Shown: piece after piece, positions 8,311 to 17,379 of the stretch
How the letters are laid out: each line of letters starts with the position of its first letter
Numbering within the stretch: the stretch's first letter is position 1
Origin: Parapedobacter lycopersici_A
GTDB taxonomy: Bacteria > Bacteroidota > Bacteroidia > Sphingobacteriales > Sphingobacteriaceae
Length of the DNA: 64,000 nt
Assembly (NCBI RefSeq): GCF_040395035.1
Contig: NZ_JBEBRB010000004.1
Span: 30,703-94,702 of the forward strand
Reading direction: 5' to 3'
Made by a program: the position numbers and the translations under genes
Notes under the pieces: model-generated
What the model was told of the DNA's origin: nothing
Database searches by the model: none
Seen by the model: the letters and a program-made list of their open reading frames with translations, nothing else

Positions 8311-10101
8311 TTAGACCACTTCTTCAAGCAGCTGCTTTTCGTGCAGCTCGAAATAACTTCCCCGAAGCGCAAGCAATTGTTCATGTGTACCCTGTTCGAT
8401 GACCGTTCCTTCATCAAGCACGATAATATGGTCGGCATTTTTAATGGTTGATATCCGGTGCGCAATGAAAATCGTCGTTTTATGCTGCATCTCCCGACTC
8501 AGGTTACGGAGGATCTCTTCTTCGGTCCGGGTATCCACTGCCGACAGGCAATCGTCAAAAATGAGAATCTGAGGGTTCTTAATCAGCGCACGTGCAATCG
8601 ACACCCGTTGTTTCTGTCCGCCCGACAGGGTAATACCCCGTTCGCCGATGGATGTTTCGAATCCTTCCTCAAACGCCATGATATTTTCATAAACCGCCGC
8701 ATTCCGTGCGGCTTCCTCAACCTGGTCCGGATAGGTGCTATCGAGTCCAAATGCGATGTTATTGGCGATGGTATCGGAAAAAAGAAATACGTTCTGTGGA
8801 ACGAAGCCGATCTGCTGGCGATAGGCCTGAAGCGGGAGTTTCCTAATGTCCGTGCCGTCTACCCGGATATCACCGGTCTGTACATCATACATGCGCATCA
8901 GCAGGTTGGCCAGGGTGGATTTTCCCGAGCCCGTCTTACCCACAATGGCCAGTACCTGTCCCGGCCGTACTTCAAAAGATACCTGGCGGAGCGCCCGGAT
9001 ACCGGTTTCGGGATAAGTAAAGCTGACATTGTTGACCTGGATATGTCCCTGAATAGCTAAATCGGCTGCCACGTGCTCAGCCATTGGTCGGATGGAGGGT
9101 TCAGTTTGCAGAAACTCATTAATGCGCTTCTGTGACGCGGCAGCCCGTTGGATGAGCGAGGTAACCCAGGCCAGGGCCATTGCCGGAAACGTAAGCTGGT
9201 TAACATACACGATAAATTCGGCAATGTTTCCCGAGGTAATGGTGCCTTTTGCCACTTCTAGTCCACCTACATACACCGTAATGATGGTGCTTAACCCGAT
9301 CAAAAGTAAAATTAACGGAAAGAAAATCGCCTGCGTTTTAACGAGTGCCAAGGAGGCATCCCGATAATGATCGCTTTCATTCGAAAACACCCCCATTTTA
9401 TCCGCCTCGCGATTGTACGCCTTAACCACGCGGATTCCGGAAAACGTTTCCTGTACGAACGACGATAAGGAGGACAATTGCCGCTGAATCGCTTCGCTGC
9501 GCCGGTTGATAATTTTATTTACATACAGTAGGATGACGCACAGAATCGGGATGGGAAGTAGCGCATAGAAGGCCAGTGTCGCATTTACCTGGATCATGGC
9601 GGCGATCACCATGATGGAGAGTACAATGGTGTTAATCGAGTACATGATGGCCGGCCCTAGGTACGAACGTACATGGTTTACGTCTTCTGTTACGCGATTC
9701 ATCAGGTCACCTGTATTGTTGCGTCTGAAAAACGCCATGTCCAGCTGCTGGTAATGTCCATAGATTTCGTTTTTCAGGTCGTACTCGATATGCCTTGACG
9801 TCAGGATAATTGTCTGACGCATCAGGAAAAGGAAAATACCACGTATAAGCGAAAGTATTAATACCAGTGCACCAAAGAGGAGTAGACTGGAACCGAACAC
9901 CTGGTAAATCAGTTGCTGCCGCTCAAAGCCGTCAAAAAGCCGGTACATGCTGATGTTTTCCTTTACCAGGTCGAACGCGATTCGGATTACCTGTGCCGGC
10001 AATACACCGAAATAATTGGAGGCAATGACGAAAAGAACGCCGGGAATCATGCGCCAGCGGTACTTGTAAAAATATTTATTGAGGTGTGCGAGATGTTTCA
10101 T
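8311..10101 (-). CDS. ABC exporter half-transporter (permease + ATPase)
   Basis: 596 aa from the ATG at 10101; an upstream in-frame ATG at 10134 would add 11 unlikely residues (MTKTCVFLPTK). The N-terminal ~320 residues are six membrane helices of the type I exporter fold. The ATPase half has Walker A GKTGSGKST, the signature LSGGQKQRVSIARAL, Walker B ILIFDD and the H-loop IAHRIST. The residue after the Walker B aspartate is Asp (FDDCLSAVD) where active exporters usually have Glu. That is typical of one half of heterodimeric exporters such as MdlA/YheI. The substrate cannot be read from sequence. It is convergent with rpmA, and no partner gene is adjacent. Confidence 0.9.
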   Translation of the reverse strand: MKHLAHLNKYFYKYRWRMIPGVLFVIASNYFGVLPAQVIRIAFDLVKENISMYRLFDGFERQQLIYQVFGSSLLLFGALVLILSLIRGIFLFLMRQTIILTSRHIEYDLKNEIYGHYQQLDMAFFRRNNTGDLMNRVTEDVNHVRSYLGPAIMYSINTIVLSIMVIAAMIQVNATLAFYALLPIPILCVILLYVNKIINRRSEAIQRQLSSLSSFVQETFSGIRVVKAYNREADKMGVFSNESDHYRDASLALVKTQAIFFPLILLLIGLSTIITVYVGGLEVAKGTITSGNIAEFIVYVNQLTFPAMALAWVTSLIQRAAASQKRINEFLQTEPSIRPMAEHVAADLAIQGHIQVNNVSFTYPETGIRALRQVSFEVRPGQVLAIVGKTGSGKSTLANLLMRMYDVQTGDIRVDGTDIRKLPLQAYRQQIGFVPQNVFLFSDTIANNIAFGLDSTYPDQVEEAARNAAVYENIMAFEEGFETSIGERGITLSGGQKQRVSIARALIKNPQILIFDDCLSAVDTRTEEEILRNLSREMQHKTTIFIAHRISTIKNADHIIVLDEGTVIEQGTHEQLLALRGSYFELHEKQLLEEVV

Positions 10102-10233
10102 CTTGGTAGGCAAAAATACACATGTTTTAGTCAAAATAGCACGGTGCCGCCAACAACGGCTGTAAATTTACTTAATATTAGCAATACACGTGTTTCGCAG
10201 GTAACGACGGAATCGAAAAATGCGATGATAAAA

Positions 10234-10264
10234 TTGTATTATCATTGTAATTTGAGTAGTTTTG
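10234..10264 (+). promoter_or_regulatory. Promoter for the amino-acid dehydrogenase gene
   Basis: TTG (10234-10236), 20 bp, TAGTTTTG (10257-10264). It predicts transcription from about 10270, which favours the ATG at 10299 over the one at 10278 as translation start. Confidence 0.6.
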
Positions 10265-10298
10265 CGCAACATTTTCAATGCACAAACCGATAGCATGT

Positions 10299-11378
10299 AT
10301 GGCAGTTTCCGCTAATGATCATTCGTCGTTTAAGCTGATGGGGCAATTCGGACATCAGCAACTTGTTTTCTGCAACGACAGCGCGACGGGGTTACAGGCA
10401 ATAATTGCCGTGCATGACACTACCTTGGGACCCGCCATTGGCGGTGTGCGGATGCTTCCGTATACCAATGTAGATGAGGCAATAGATGATGTGCTCCGCC
10501 TATCAAGGGGTATGACATACAAAACCGCAGTAACCGGAATCAACCTGGGTGGCGGGAATGCAGCCATTATAGGTGATCACCGCACACAGAAAAGTGAAGT
10601 ATTGCTGCGGCGGTTCGGACAATTTGTGGACCGGCTGAACGGCGCTTTTATTGCCTCGTTGGACATTGGAACTTCGCCCCGCGATATGGAATATATCCAC
10701 ATGGAAACCAATCATGTTGCAGGGTTGCCCAAATCCCTCGGCGGCAGCGGTGATTCTTCCCCATTTACAGCAAAAGGTGTATATTATGGTATTAAAGCCG
10801 CATTGAAGGAGCTTTACGGTAACGACAGCCTCGCCGGACGGACCATTTCGGTACAGGGAGCGGGGAATGTTGGTGAACATCTAATTGCGATGCTCCGGGA
10901 GGAAAATGCAAAAGTATACGTGAGCGATATCGTAGAGGACCGGATGATCGAAGTGGCCAATAAGTATAAGGCGGTTGCCGTATCAAACAACGACATGTAT
11001 ACACTTGATGTAGATGTATATGCGCCATGTGCTTTGGGCGGTACCGTAAATAAGGACACCATTTCAAAGATGCGCTGCCGGATTATCGCGGGATCGGCGA
11101 ATAACCAGCTGCGTAATGAGGAAGAGGATGGACAGTTGCTGATGGAAAAGGGGATCCTTTATGCACCCGATTATTTGATCAATGCCGGCGGATTGATCAG
11201 CTGTTACTCTGAAATTGCGGGGTACGGTATATCCCGCACCGCGGAACTGACGGAGAACATTTACGACGTCACCCGGTCGGTATTGCGCAAGGCTATTGAT
11301 GAGCGTATCGCGCCCTATCAGGCAGCTAACCGCATTGCCGAATCACGGATAGCGGCCATGGGTAAAATTAAGAAGTAA
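10299..11378 (+). CDS. Glu/Leu/Phe/Val dehydrogenase family protein with altered active site
   Basis: 359 aa (366 from the ATG at 10278). The fold and length match leucine dehydrogenase: N-terminal substrate domain with GPAIGGVRMLPY and RGMTYKTAVTGINLGGG, then an NAD-binding domain with VQGAGNVG. The lysine of MTYK (Lys75) and the aspartate of SLDIGT (Asp122) are kept. The second catalytic lysine, expected in GGGK, is Asn87 (GGGNAAIIGD; codon AAT), and the usual TAEDVG reads ASLDIG. In leucine dehydrogenase that lysine is the acid/base for oxidative deamination of branched-chain amino acids. This copy may therefore be inactive, or act on another substrate. It is followed 41 bp later by nusB. 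Confidence 0.85.
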   Translation: MAVSANDHSSFKLMGQFGHQQLVFCNDSATGLQAIIAVHDTTLGPAIGGVRMLPYTNVDEAIDDVLRLSRGMTYKTAVTGINLGGGNAAIIGDHRTQKSEVLLRRFGQFVDRLNGAFIASLDIGTSPRDMEYIHMETNHVAGLPKSLGGSGDSSPFTAKGVYYGIKAALKELYGNDSLAGRTISVQGAGNVGEHLIAMLREENAKVYVSDIVEDRMIEVANKYKAVAVSNNDMYTLDVDVYAPCALGGTVNKDTISKMRCRIIAGSANNQLRNEEEDGQLLMEKGILYAPDYLINAGGLISCYSEIAGYGISRTAELTENIYDVTRSVLRKAIDERIAPYQAANRIAESRIAAMGKIKK

Positions 11379-11419
11379 TCAATAAGTATAGGCGGTAACG
11401 CCATTTCGTTCTTTGTAAC

Positions 11420-12367
11420 ATGCTAAACAGAAGGCACCTCCGGGTCAAAGTATTACAAACGCTGTATGCGTACCAGTTATCGGAAGATAAACAGGTAACC
11501 AAATTTGAAAAGGCACTGCTGCAAAGTGTCGATCAGGTATACGAAATGTATATCTGGGCGCTGAATTTATTGGATGAAGTGGCTGATTATGTCCTGGTTG
11601 ATGCGGAGGAACGCGCAAACAAGTTTCTGCCGACAGAAAAGGACCTTTCGTTGGATACGCGCTTGCACGACAACACGTTTATCGTATCGCTTCGGAATAA
11701 TGAAAAATACAAGGCCGATGTAAAGCGATACAAGGTTTCCTGGAGCTTTGATCCGGAAATTGTCCGCAAAGTTTTCCAAGAACTGAAAAGTTCAGAAGCC
11801 TATGAAACGTATTTGAAGCAGGAGGACAGGTCTATCGCCGCCGAAAAAGACGTCATCAAGTTTATCTTCAAGAAGATAATTTTGACGTCACCCGCCATTG
11901 AGCAGGTTTTTGAAGAACGGTTTATTAACTGGTCGGTTGATAAAGAGGTGCTGCAGGCCATGGTGGCCAAGACATTCAAGAATTTTGCCAGCGAAAACCC
12001 GGCGCAGAATAAGCTGGCGGAATTGACCCCTAACTGGGATGAAGACCGGCCGTTTATCATGGAGCTGTTTACACAGACCATTCGCTACGCCGATGAATAT
12101 CAGCAGCTGATCGGTGCAAAAACCAAAAATTGGGAGGCCGACCGAATAGCACTGCTTGATACGCTGCTTATGCGCATGGCCATCTGTGAATTGCTTAATT
12201 TTCCAACGATTCCGGTAAAAGTTACGATCAATGAGTATATCGAACTTTCGAAAGTATACAGCACGGCGAAAAGTAATACATTTATTAATGGTGTATTGGA
12301 TAAAATACTTGGCGAATTGCAGGCGTCGGGCCGGATACGAAAACATGGCCGCGGATTGATACAATAA
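11420..12367 (+). CDS. nusB: Transcription antitermination factor NusB (long Bacteroidota form)
   Basis: 315 aa, about twice the E. coli protein. The N-terminus MLNRRHLRVKVLQTLYAYQLSED is the NusB start. The canonical NusB domain is completed at the C-terminus by DRIALLDTLLMRMAICELL, PVKVTINEYIELSKVYST and FINGVLDKIL (about residues 230-300). The middle is an insertion common to Bacteroidota. NusB works with NusE/S10 in rRNA antitermination. First of a run of closely spaced plus-strand genes through 15833. Confidence 0.95.
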   Translation: MLNRRHLRVKVLQTLYAYQLSEDKQVTKFEKALLQSVDQVYEMYIWALNLLDEVADYVLVDAEERANKFLPTEKDLSLDTRLHDNTFIVSLRNNEKYKADVKRYKVSWSFDPEIVRKVFQELKSSEAYETYLKQEDRSIAAEKDVIKFIFKKIILTSPAIEQVFEERFINWSVDKEVLQAMVAKTFKNFASENPAQNKLAELTPNWDEDRPFIMELFTQTIRYADEYQQLIGAKTKNWEADRIALLDTLLMRMAICELLNFPTIPVKVTINEYIELSKVYSTAKSNTFINGVLDKILGELQASGRIRKHGRGLIQ

Positions 12368-12423
12368 AATAGGCGCATTTACCAAACAATTAGCTCGAAA
12401 GAAAATTAAACTTAATACCAAGG

Positions 12424-12897
12424 ATGATGAATACCATGAAAATAATCCCGTTGTTCTGTGCCGGTCTGGCGCTTACCCTCTCATGTAATTCCGGAAATAA
12501 TCAACAACAGGCAGCAGAGGTTCCGTCGGAGCATGCCGGTGAACAGCCTGTTACCCAGCATGTAATCCCCGGGGATAATGCAGAGGCGCCAGTATTGGAA
12601 CTGGTTTCCGACACCTATGATTTTGGAAAAGTGGATGAAGGAACGCGGGTTGAGCATGAGTTTCTCTTCAAGAATACAGGTGGGTCACCATTGATTATTT
12701 CGAATGTACAGGCATCTTGTGGCTGTACTACGCCAGAATATTCAAAAAACCCGATCGCTCCGGGCGAAGAGGGACTTGTTAAAGTGGTGTTCAACAGTGT
12801 AGGACAGTTGGGAAAACAACATAAGATCGTGACGGTTACTTCCAATGCGTTGAGCACAAATACATTACTTCACCTCCGTGGAGAGGTGTCAAAATAA
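12424..12897 (+). CDS. DUF1573-domain lipoprotein
   Basis: 157 aa (start at 12424, or the adjacent ATG at 12427). A signal peptide with lipobox LTLSC gives Cys21 as lipidation site. A Gln/Glu-rich linker follows, then a DUF1573 immunoglobulin-like domain: YDFGKVDEGTRVEHEFLFKNTG ... ISNVQASCGCTTPEYSKNPIAPGE ... VTVTSNA. Common in Bacteroidota, role unknown. Between nusB and yajC, a placement often seen in this phylum. Confidence 0.9.
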   Translation: MMNTMKIIPLFCAGLALTLSCNSGNNQQQAAEVPSEHAGEQPVTQHVIPGDNAEAPVLELVSDTYDFGKVDEGTRVEHEFLFKNTGGSPLIISNVQASCGCTTPEYSKNPIAPGEEGLVKVVFNSVGQLGKQHKIVTVTSNALSTNTLLHLRGEVSK

Positions 12898-12929
12898 CCA
12901 GACAGCATAAACACGATAATTTTTAAACA

Positions 12930-13256
12930 ATGACAACAACGACAATTTTATTACAGGCAGGAGGATCGGCAGGCATCATGGGTTTTTTACCCATGGTTTT
13001 GATCATCGTAGTATTCTACTTCTTCATGATCAGGCCGCAAATGAAAAAGGCAAAAGACCATAAAAAATATATTGAGGAACTTAAGGTAAACGATAAAGTG
13101 GTGACTACCGCCGGCATACATGGCCGCATTGTCGAAATTTCCGAAACCACGTTTCTGGTAGATGTTGGATCAGGAATCAAGATCCGTTTCGATAAGTCTG
13201 CTATTGCCCTGGATGCTTCCAAGGCACAGAATGCTGCTGCGGCACCCAAAGCGTAG
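12930..13256 (+). CDS. yajC: Preprotein translocase accessory subunit YajC
   Basis: 108 aa. One membrane helix at about residues 15-34 (GFLPMVLIIVVFYFFMIRPQMKKAKDHKK), the diagnostic MIRPQ motif, then a small soluble domain with NDKVVTTAGIHGRIVEI. YajC associates with SecDF of the Sec translocon at the inner membrane. The C-terminal tail is Ala-rich. Confidence 0.96.
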   Translation: MTTTTILLQAGGSAGIMGFLPMVLIIVVFYFFMIRPQMKKAKDHKKYIEELKVNDKVVTTAGIHGRIVEISETTFLVDVGSGIKIRFDKSAIALDASKAQNAAAAPKA

Positions 13257-13333
13257 CGGCCGTAGGGGACAGGTCATTTCAGTGGCCCTGTCCCAATTGC
13301 ATATCCGCTCAACTTTCGCTAAGTTTGTTCGTG

Positions 13334-14281
13334 ATGCCGGGAATGAAATTAAACAAAACGCAGCGACGCAAGCTTAGCATTTTTGCGAAATGCATTTTTT
13401 TTTCATTCCTGGCATGGACTATTTTTGCGGTTTCCAACAATTACGTTTATACCGTTAAAGCTGGCGTGGAATATGTTAACGCGCCGGCAAATAAGGCGTT
13501 CCACCCACTGCAATCGGACACCGTAAATATACGGCTGGAAACGACAGGCTGGCAATTGCTGTTCTCCACCCTGCGTTCCACTGCACATACCATTCAGGTG
13601 GATCTCAGTGGACTTCAGAACAGAAACTGGATTGTCTTTACCAACCAGTTGGGGTTTGTAAATCGCCAGTTTGCGGCGAACCAACAGGTCGTGTCCGTTT
13701 CACCGGATACGCTGTACTTTGATTTCTCCAAACAAACCGAACGAAAGATCCCGGTTAAGCCGGTATATCACATCCAATTTGCAAAACAGTATAATATCAT
13801 TGATCACTTAACGGTATCACCCGAATACGTGACAATTACCGGTCCACTCGAAGATGTGGTGGAAATCGAATCCTGGGAAACAGATACGATACGAGGCACC
13901 CAGGTGCAGTCTGCTGTACGCGCGAATGTTCCGTTACAGAAAAACCAGCGCGCTAATATTAATATCTATCCGACAACAGTTGAAGTAAATATTCCCGTTG
14001 GCGAGGTAACCGAAAAAATTCTTGAAGTGCCGCTGAAAGTGGAAAACGGCAGGCAATTCAGCTCCGTAAAGCTGCTGCCTGGCAAGGTGAAACTTACTGT
14101 TATGGTGTCGTTGCGTGATTACGCTAAGATAACAGGCAACTCCTTTGAAGTGGTCGTGAACATGGAGCATTGGGTTGATGACCAAATCAGTAGCCTGCCG
14201 GTGATCATTACCCAGATACCGGAATTCTGCACGTTGGTTAAAGTGGAGCCCCAAAATGTTGAATTCTTCGTCAGAAAATAA
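13334..14281 (+). CDS. YbbR-like domain protein
   Basis: 315 aa from ATG 13334; ATG 13343 is an equal alternative. A single N-terminal membrane helix (IFAKCIFFSFLAWTIFAVSN) anchors a periplasmic part made of YbbR-like beta repeats, recognisable in KIPVKPVYHIQ ... SPEYVTITGPLEDV and in KILEVPLKVEN. In Firmicutes YbbR (CdaR) regulates diadenylate cyclase CdaA; no cdaA homologue is next to this gene. The stop codon overlaps the coaE start by one base. Confidence 0.85.
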   Translation: MPGMKLNKTQRRKLSIFAKCIFFSFLAWTIFAVSNNYVYTVKAGVEYVNAPANKAFHPLQSDTVNIRLETTGWQLLFSTLRSTAHTIQVDLSGLQNRNWIVFTNQLGFVNRQFAANQQVVSVSPDTLYFDFSKQTERKIPVKPVYHIQFAKQYNIIDHLTVSPEYVTITGPLEDVVEIESWETDTIRGTQVQSAVRANVPLQKNQRANINIYPTTVEVNIPVGEVTEKILEVPLKVENGRQFSSVKLLPGKVKLTVMVSLRDYAKITGNSFEVVVNMEHWVDDQISSLPVIITQIPEFCTLVKVEPQNVEFFVRK

Positions 14282-14877
14282 TGCTGAGTATGCAAAAGGT
14301 TGGTGTAACAGGCGGAATCGGCAGCGGCAAAACGTTAGTTTGTCGTATTTTCGGCGTTTTGGGAATTCCGGTTTTTGATGCGGACAGGGAGGCAAAGCTA
14401 CTGATGACCGGAGACCCCGGGCTGGTAGCGGCCATCACCGATGCATTTGGCGAGGAAGCTTATTCCGCAGACGGCTCACTTAATCGGGCATACCTGGCCG
14501 AAACGGTTTTTAATGATGAAGCCGCCCGGAAAAAGCTGAATGCGTTGGTGCATCCCGTGGTTATCCGGGCAGGAGAGGAGTGGGCAGCTGCGCAACATGC
14601 TCCTTATACCATTAAGGAGGCCGCCCTGCTGTTTGAAAGCGACTCATATAAAAAAAACGATTATAATATCCTGGTGACGGCCCCCGAAGGCCTGCGCATA
14701 CAACGGGTGATGGAGCGTGACGGAACGACAGCACGCCAGGTGAGAGCCCGCATGGCCAGTCAATGGCCGGAAGAGAAAAAAGCGACCCTCGCTGATTTTA
14801 CAATTACTAACGACGGTATTCAAGCACTTATTCCGCAGGTGCTAAAGTTACACGATTTTTTTCTTCAGTTACGATAA
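14281..14877 (+). CDS. coaE: Dephospho-CoA kinase
   Basis: 198 aa, normal length. P-loop GGIGSGKT at residues 10-17, DADREAK and a LVHPVVI motif typical of CoaE, with the lid region EERDGTTARQVRARM-like near 135-150. It catalyses the last step of coenzyme A synthesis, phosphorylating the 3'-hydroxyl of the ribose. Overlaps by one base with both the preceding YbbR gene and the following exonuclease gene, so the three are probably translationally coupled. ATG 14290 is an alternative start. Confidence 0.96.
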   Translation: MLSMQKVGVTGGIGSGKTLVCRIFGVLGIPVFDADREAKLLMTGDPGLVAAITDAFGEEAYSADGSLNRAYLAETVFNDEAARKKLNALVHPVVIRAGEEWAAAQHAPYTIKEAALLFESDSYKKNDYNILVTAPEGLRIQRVMERDGTTARQVRARMASQWPEEKKATLADFTITNDGIQALIPQVLKLHDFFLQLR

Positions 14878-15833
14878 TGGCGGATATTCTGGCGGATTTT
14901 CTGGTTCAGCGACCTGAAGGGTATTACTGCCGGTATGGCAATTTTTTTATTGATCCGTTGCTGCCTGTAGATAATGCCGTGATCTCCCACGCGCATGCTG
15001 ACCACGCCACACCGGGACACCGACGGATTTTCTGCACGCCCCCGACGACTGTATTCATGAAACATCGCTATCGCCAACAATCGTCGCAAAGTTTTTTTGA
15101 ACAGTCTTATCATCAGTTTTTTAGTCTGCAGGAAGTAAAGCTTTATTTCATACCTGCCGGACACATGCTTGGATCAGCTCAGGTCGTTATGGAATACCAG
15201 GGGATACGGTATGTATACACGGGCGATTATAAAGTTCAGCCGGATCATACTTGTGATCCGCTGGAGACCATTGCTGCCGATGTACTGATTACCGAAAGCA
15301 CTTTTGCCAACCCAGAGATTATTCACCCCGATCCAGTTTCGGAAATTATCAAGCTGGCGGGAACATCGGCTAACCTGTTGCTGGGTGCTTATGCGCTGGG
15401 TAAGGCACAGCGACTTACCAGCCTGATTAATCGGTACTGTCCGGACCGGCGGATATTGATTCATCACAGTATTTTACCTTTTCACCGGATATACGAATCT
15501 TTCGGCATTGTGATGGGCCGTTATGAACCTTATAACCGCAAAGAGATGAAGGTACTGCCTGCTAATAAAATCTACATTGTGCCGCCGTTCACCTTCAATA
15601 GTTATTTCAGGGCTACCAATGTGCTACGAGTATTTGCTTCGGGATGGAAACGGCTTCAGCAGCACAACCACCTGGAATTGTATATTTCAGATCATGTGGA
15701 CTGGCAGGATATCCTGTCGTATATCGCTGTGATGAAGCCACGGGAAATCTGGACCATCCATGGTGATGGGCAGCCATTGGCTGCCCATTTTTCAGGTGTC
15801 ATCCCCATTAGGCCACTGCAATTAATGCCCTGA
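14877..15833 (+). CDS. MBL-fold exonuclease, ligase-associated type
   Basis: 318 aa. A metallo-beta-lactamase fold protein of the beta-CASP-like DNA/RNA nuclease group. The metal motif HAHADH is at about residues 39-44, with further ligands in PAGHMLGSAQV and YTGDYK and a C-terminal WTIHGDG. It resembles the exonucleases usually encoded beside an ATP-dependent DNA ligase and a helicase in the LigD-like repair cluster. Here the neighbour is coaE and no ligase is in the window. Function as a DNA end-processing nuclease is from family knowledge. Confidence 0.85.
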   Translation: MADILADFLVQRPEGYYCRYGNFFIDPLLPVDNAVISHAHADHATPGHRRIFCTPPTTVFMKHRYRQQSSQSFFEQSYHQFFSLQEVKLYFIPAGHMLGSAQVVMEYQGIRYVYTGDYKVQPDHTCDPLETIAADVLITESTFANPEIIHPDPVSEIIKLAGTSANLLLGAYALGKAQRLTSLINRYCPDRRILIHHSILPFHRIYESFGIVMGRYEPYNRKEMKVLPANKIYIVPPFTFNSYFRATNVLRVFASGWKRLQQHNHLELYISDHVDWQDILSYIAVMKPREIWTIHGDGQPLAAHFSGVIPIRPLQLMP

Positions 15834-15856
15834 GGAAATTCTTTATTACAGCTGAT

Positions 15857-17317
15857 CTATTTTTCCCACCAGACCTTGGTCATGACATCATCACCGCCGA
15901 TACGGTCGGCCGCTTCCTGGTAATTTTGGGGATTGAACCGTCTTACGTTATTGTGATACATAAATCGCGTAGGCATTACCCCATCGTGCAGCATGTACGC
16001 GGTTGTCGGAAGTACGGGATAGCCGGTACGCCGGTATTCAAACCATTGCTGATAGTCATTGAAAAATAATGCGAGGTACTTTTGATTCATCAGCTGCTCC
16101 ATTGTACCGTTAAATGCAGCTTTTTCATTTTCAAAATACCCCATGGGTATTTCACTGTTTTTCCATTGGGCAATTGCGGCGGTAACGGCGGCTTCATATG
16201 CCTCTTTTGCGGCTTCCATATCACCGAAATGGAGAGCTACTTCAGCCTTGATGAATTCGACCTCGGCATATCCCATGATTACCTCAATAATTTCCGTGCC
16301 TAATGCCGTGTATACCATCAGGTCGCCATTTGGCGTACTTGGCGAAAAATCGAACTGAGACTCATCACCGGAGTGGGCACTTGGAATACCTTTATAGCCA
16401 ATGGGTTGTATGGCGCCATCTACTAATCGCGAAGCCTGGGTCATAAACAGGGCCCGCCGCGGATCTTCCAGTTCATTAAGCATGTCAACAAAGAACTGGC
16501 CCATCGCTTGGAAATTGACATAATCCTGCCTTCTTCCCCAAGCGTAATCGTATGGCGGGAGCCCCGTTACCGTCAAGAGCGCGGCCTCATCATTGTTGCG
16601 GAAAACGGGATATTGTTCAGGATCATTAATTATCGCTTGCAACTTATCGTAACTGTTGAATTCGGTCCGCTTGGAGAGTCTAAGGATGAGCCGCATCAGC
16701 AGCGAATTGTTAAACCGCCTCCAGCTTTCCTTGTTGTTGCCGTATAAGACGTCGTTTCCGGCCATTTCCCCTTCAGCGGCATAAATCGTATTCGCTTCCT
16801 CCAGGTCGACAATCAGTTTGTTGTAAATTTCCTCCTGTGTATCAAATCGAGGCTGGGAAATCCCCTCTTCGGCCATAAGCGCTTCCGAAAAAGGAACGTC
16901 GCCGAAACTATCTGTCAGGATACCCACAATATACGCCTGTAAGGTAGCGGCAACTGCCCGGTATACCGGCTGATCGTAGAATTCAGCAGATTCTCGCATT
17001 TCACGAAGGTTACGCATCCACTGATAGCAGGTATTCCAGGTGCCGTTACCTGCATTTTCATTTAACTCATAGCGATGTATGCCATTGGCAGGGCTGGGGT
17101 TGGGAAGGCCTACCTGCATGATCTGCCACGTAAAATCACGGCTGCGCTCGGTGAAGTAGGTGCTCATACCATAAACGGTAGGAGTTACCAGGCTACCGGG
17201 TGTTACCCGGTCTATCCGGTTGGGATCTGTATTTAAATCAGTAAAATTTTTCGTGCACGAAGAAAAGCTCATCGCGCCGATGGTGCTTGCCAATATTACT
17301 GCTGTTATCTTTTTCAT
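15857..17317 (-). CDS. SusD/RagB-family nutrient-binding lipoprotein
   Basis: 486 aa from the ATG at 17317, chosen because it gives a clean lipoprotein signal with Cys21 (SFSSC); the frame is open further upstream, but that would bury the signal peptide. SusD-like_2 features include FTDLNTDPNRID near the N-terminus and FNDYQQWFEYRRTGYPVLP near the C-terminus. It is the lid protein for the SusC encoded 62 bp upstream. It belongs to the same group as the SusD at 3193 but is a separate system. No third lipoprotein or enzyme follows. Confidence 0.92.
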   Translation of the reverse strand: MKKITAVILASTIGAMSFSSCTKNFTDLNTDPNRIDRVTPGSLVTPTVYGMSTYFTERSRDFTWQIMQVGLPNPSPANGIHRYELNENAGNGTWNTCYQWMRNLREMRESAEFYDQPVYRAVAATLQAYIVGILTDSFGDVPFSEALMAEEGISQPRFDTQEEIYNKLIVDLEEANTIYAAEGEMAGNDVLYGNNKESWRRFNNSLLMRLILRLSKRTEFNSYDKLQAIINDPEQYPVFRNNDEAALLTVTGLPPYDYAWGRRQDYVNFQAMGQFFVDMLNELEDPRRALFMTQASRLVDGAIQPIGYKGIPSAHSGDESQFDFSPSTPNGDLMVYTALGTEIIEVIMGYAEVEFIKAEVALHFGDMEAAKEAYEAAVTAAIAQWKNSEIPMGYFENEKAAFNGTMEQLMNQKYLALFFNDYQQWFEYRRTGYPVLPTTAYMLHDGVMPTRFMYHNNVRRFNPQNYQEAADRIGGDDVMTKVWWEK

Positions 17318-17379
17318 TAGAATGATGAATTGAGGGTGTATGTATTCAATCGCATAAATGAGTTCATGCACCGGTTTGT

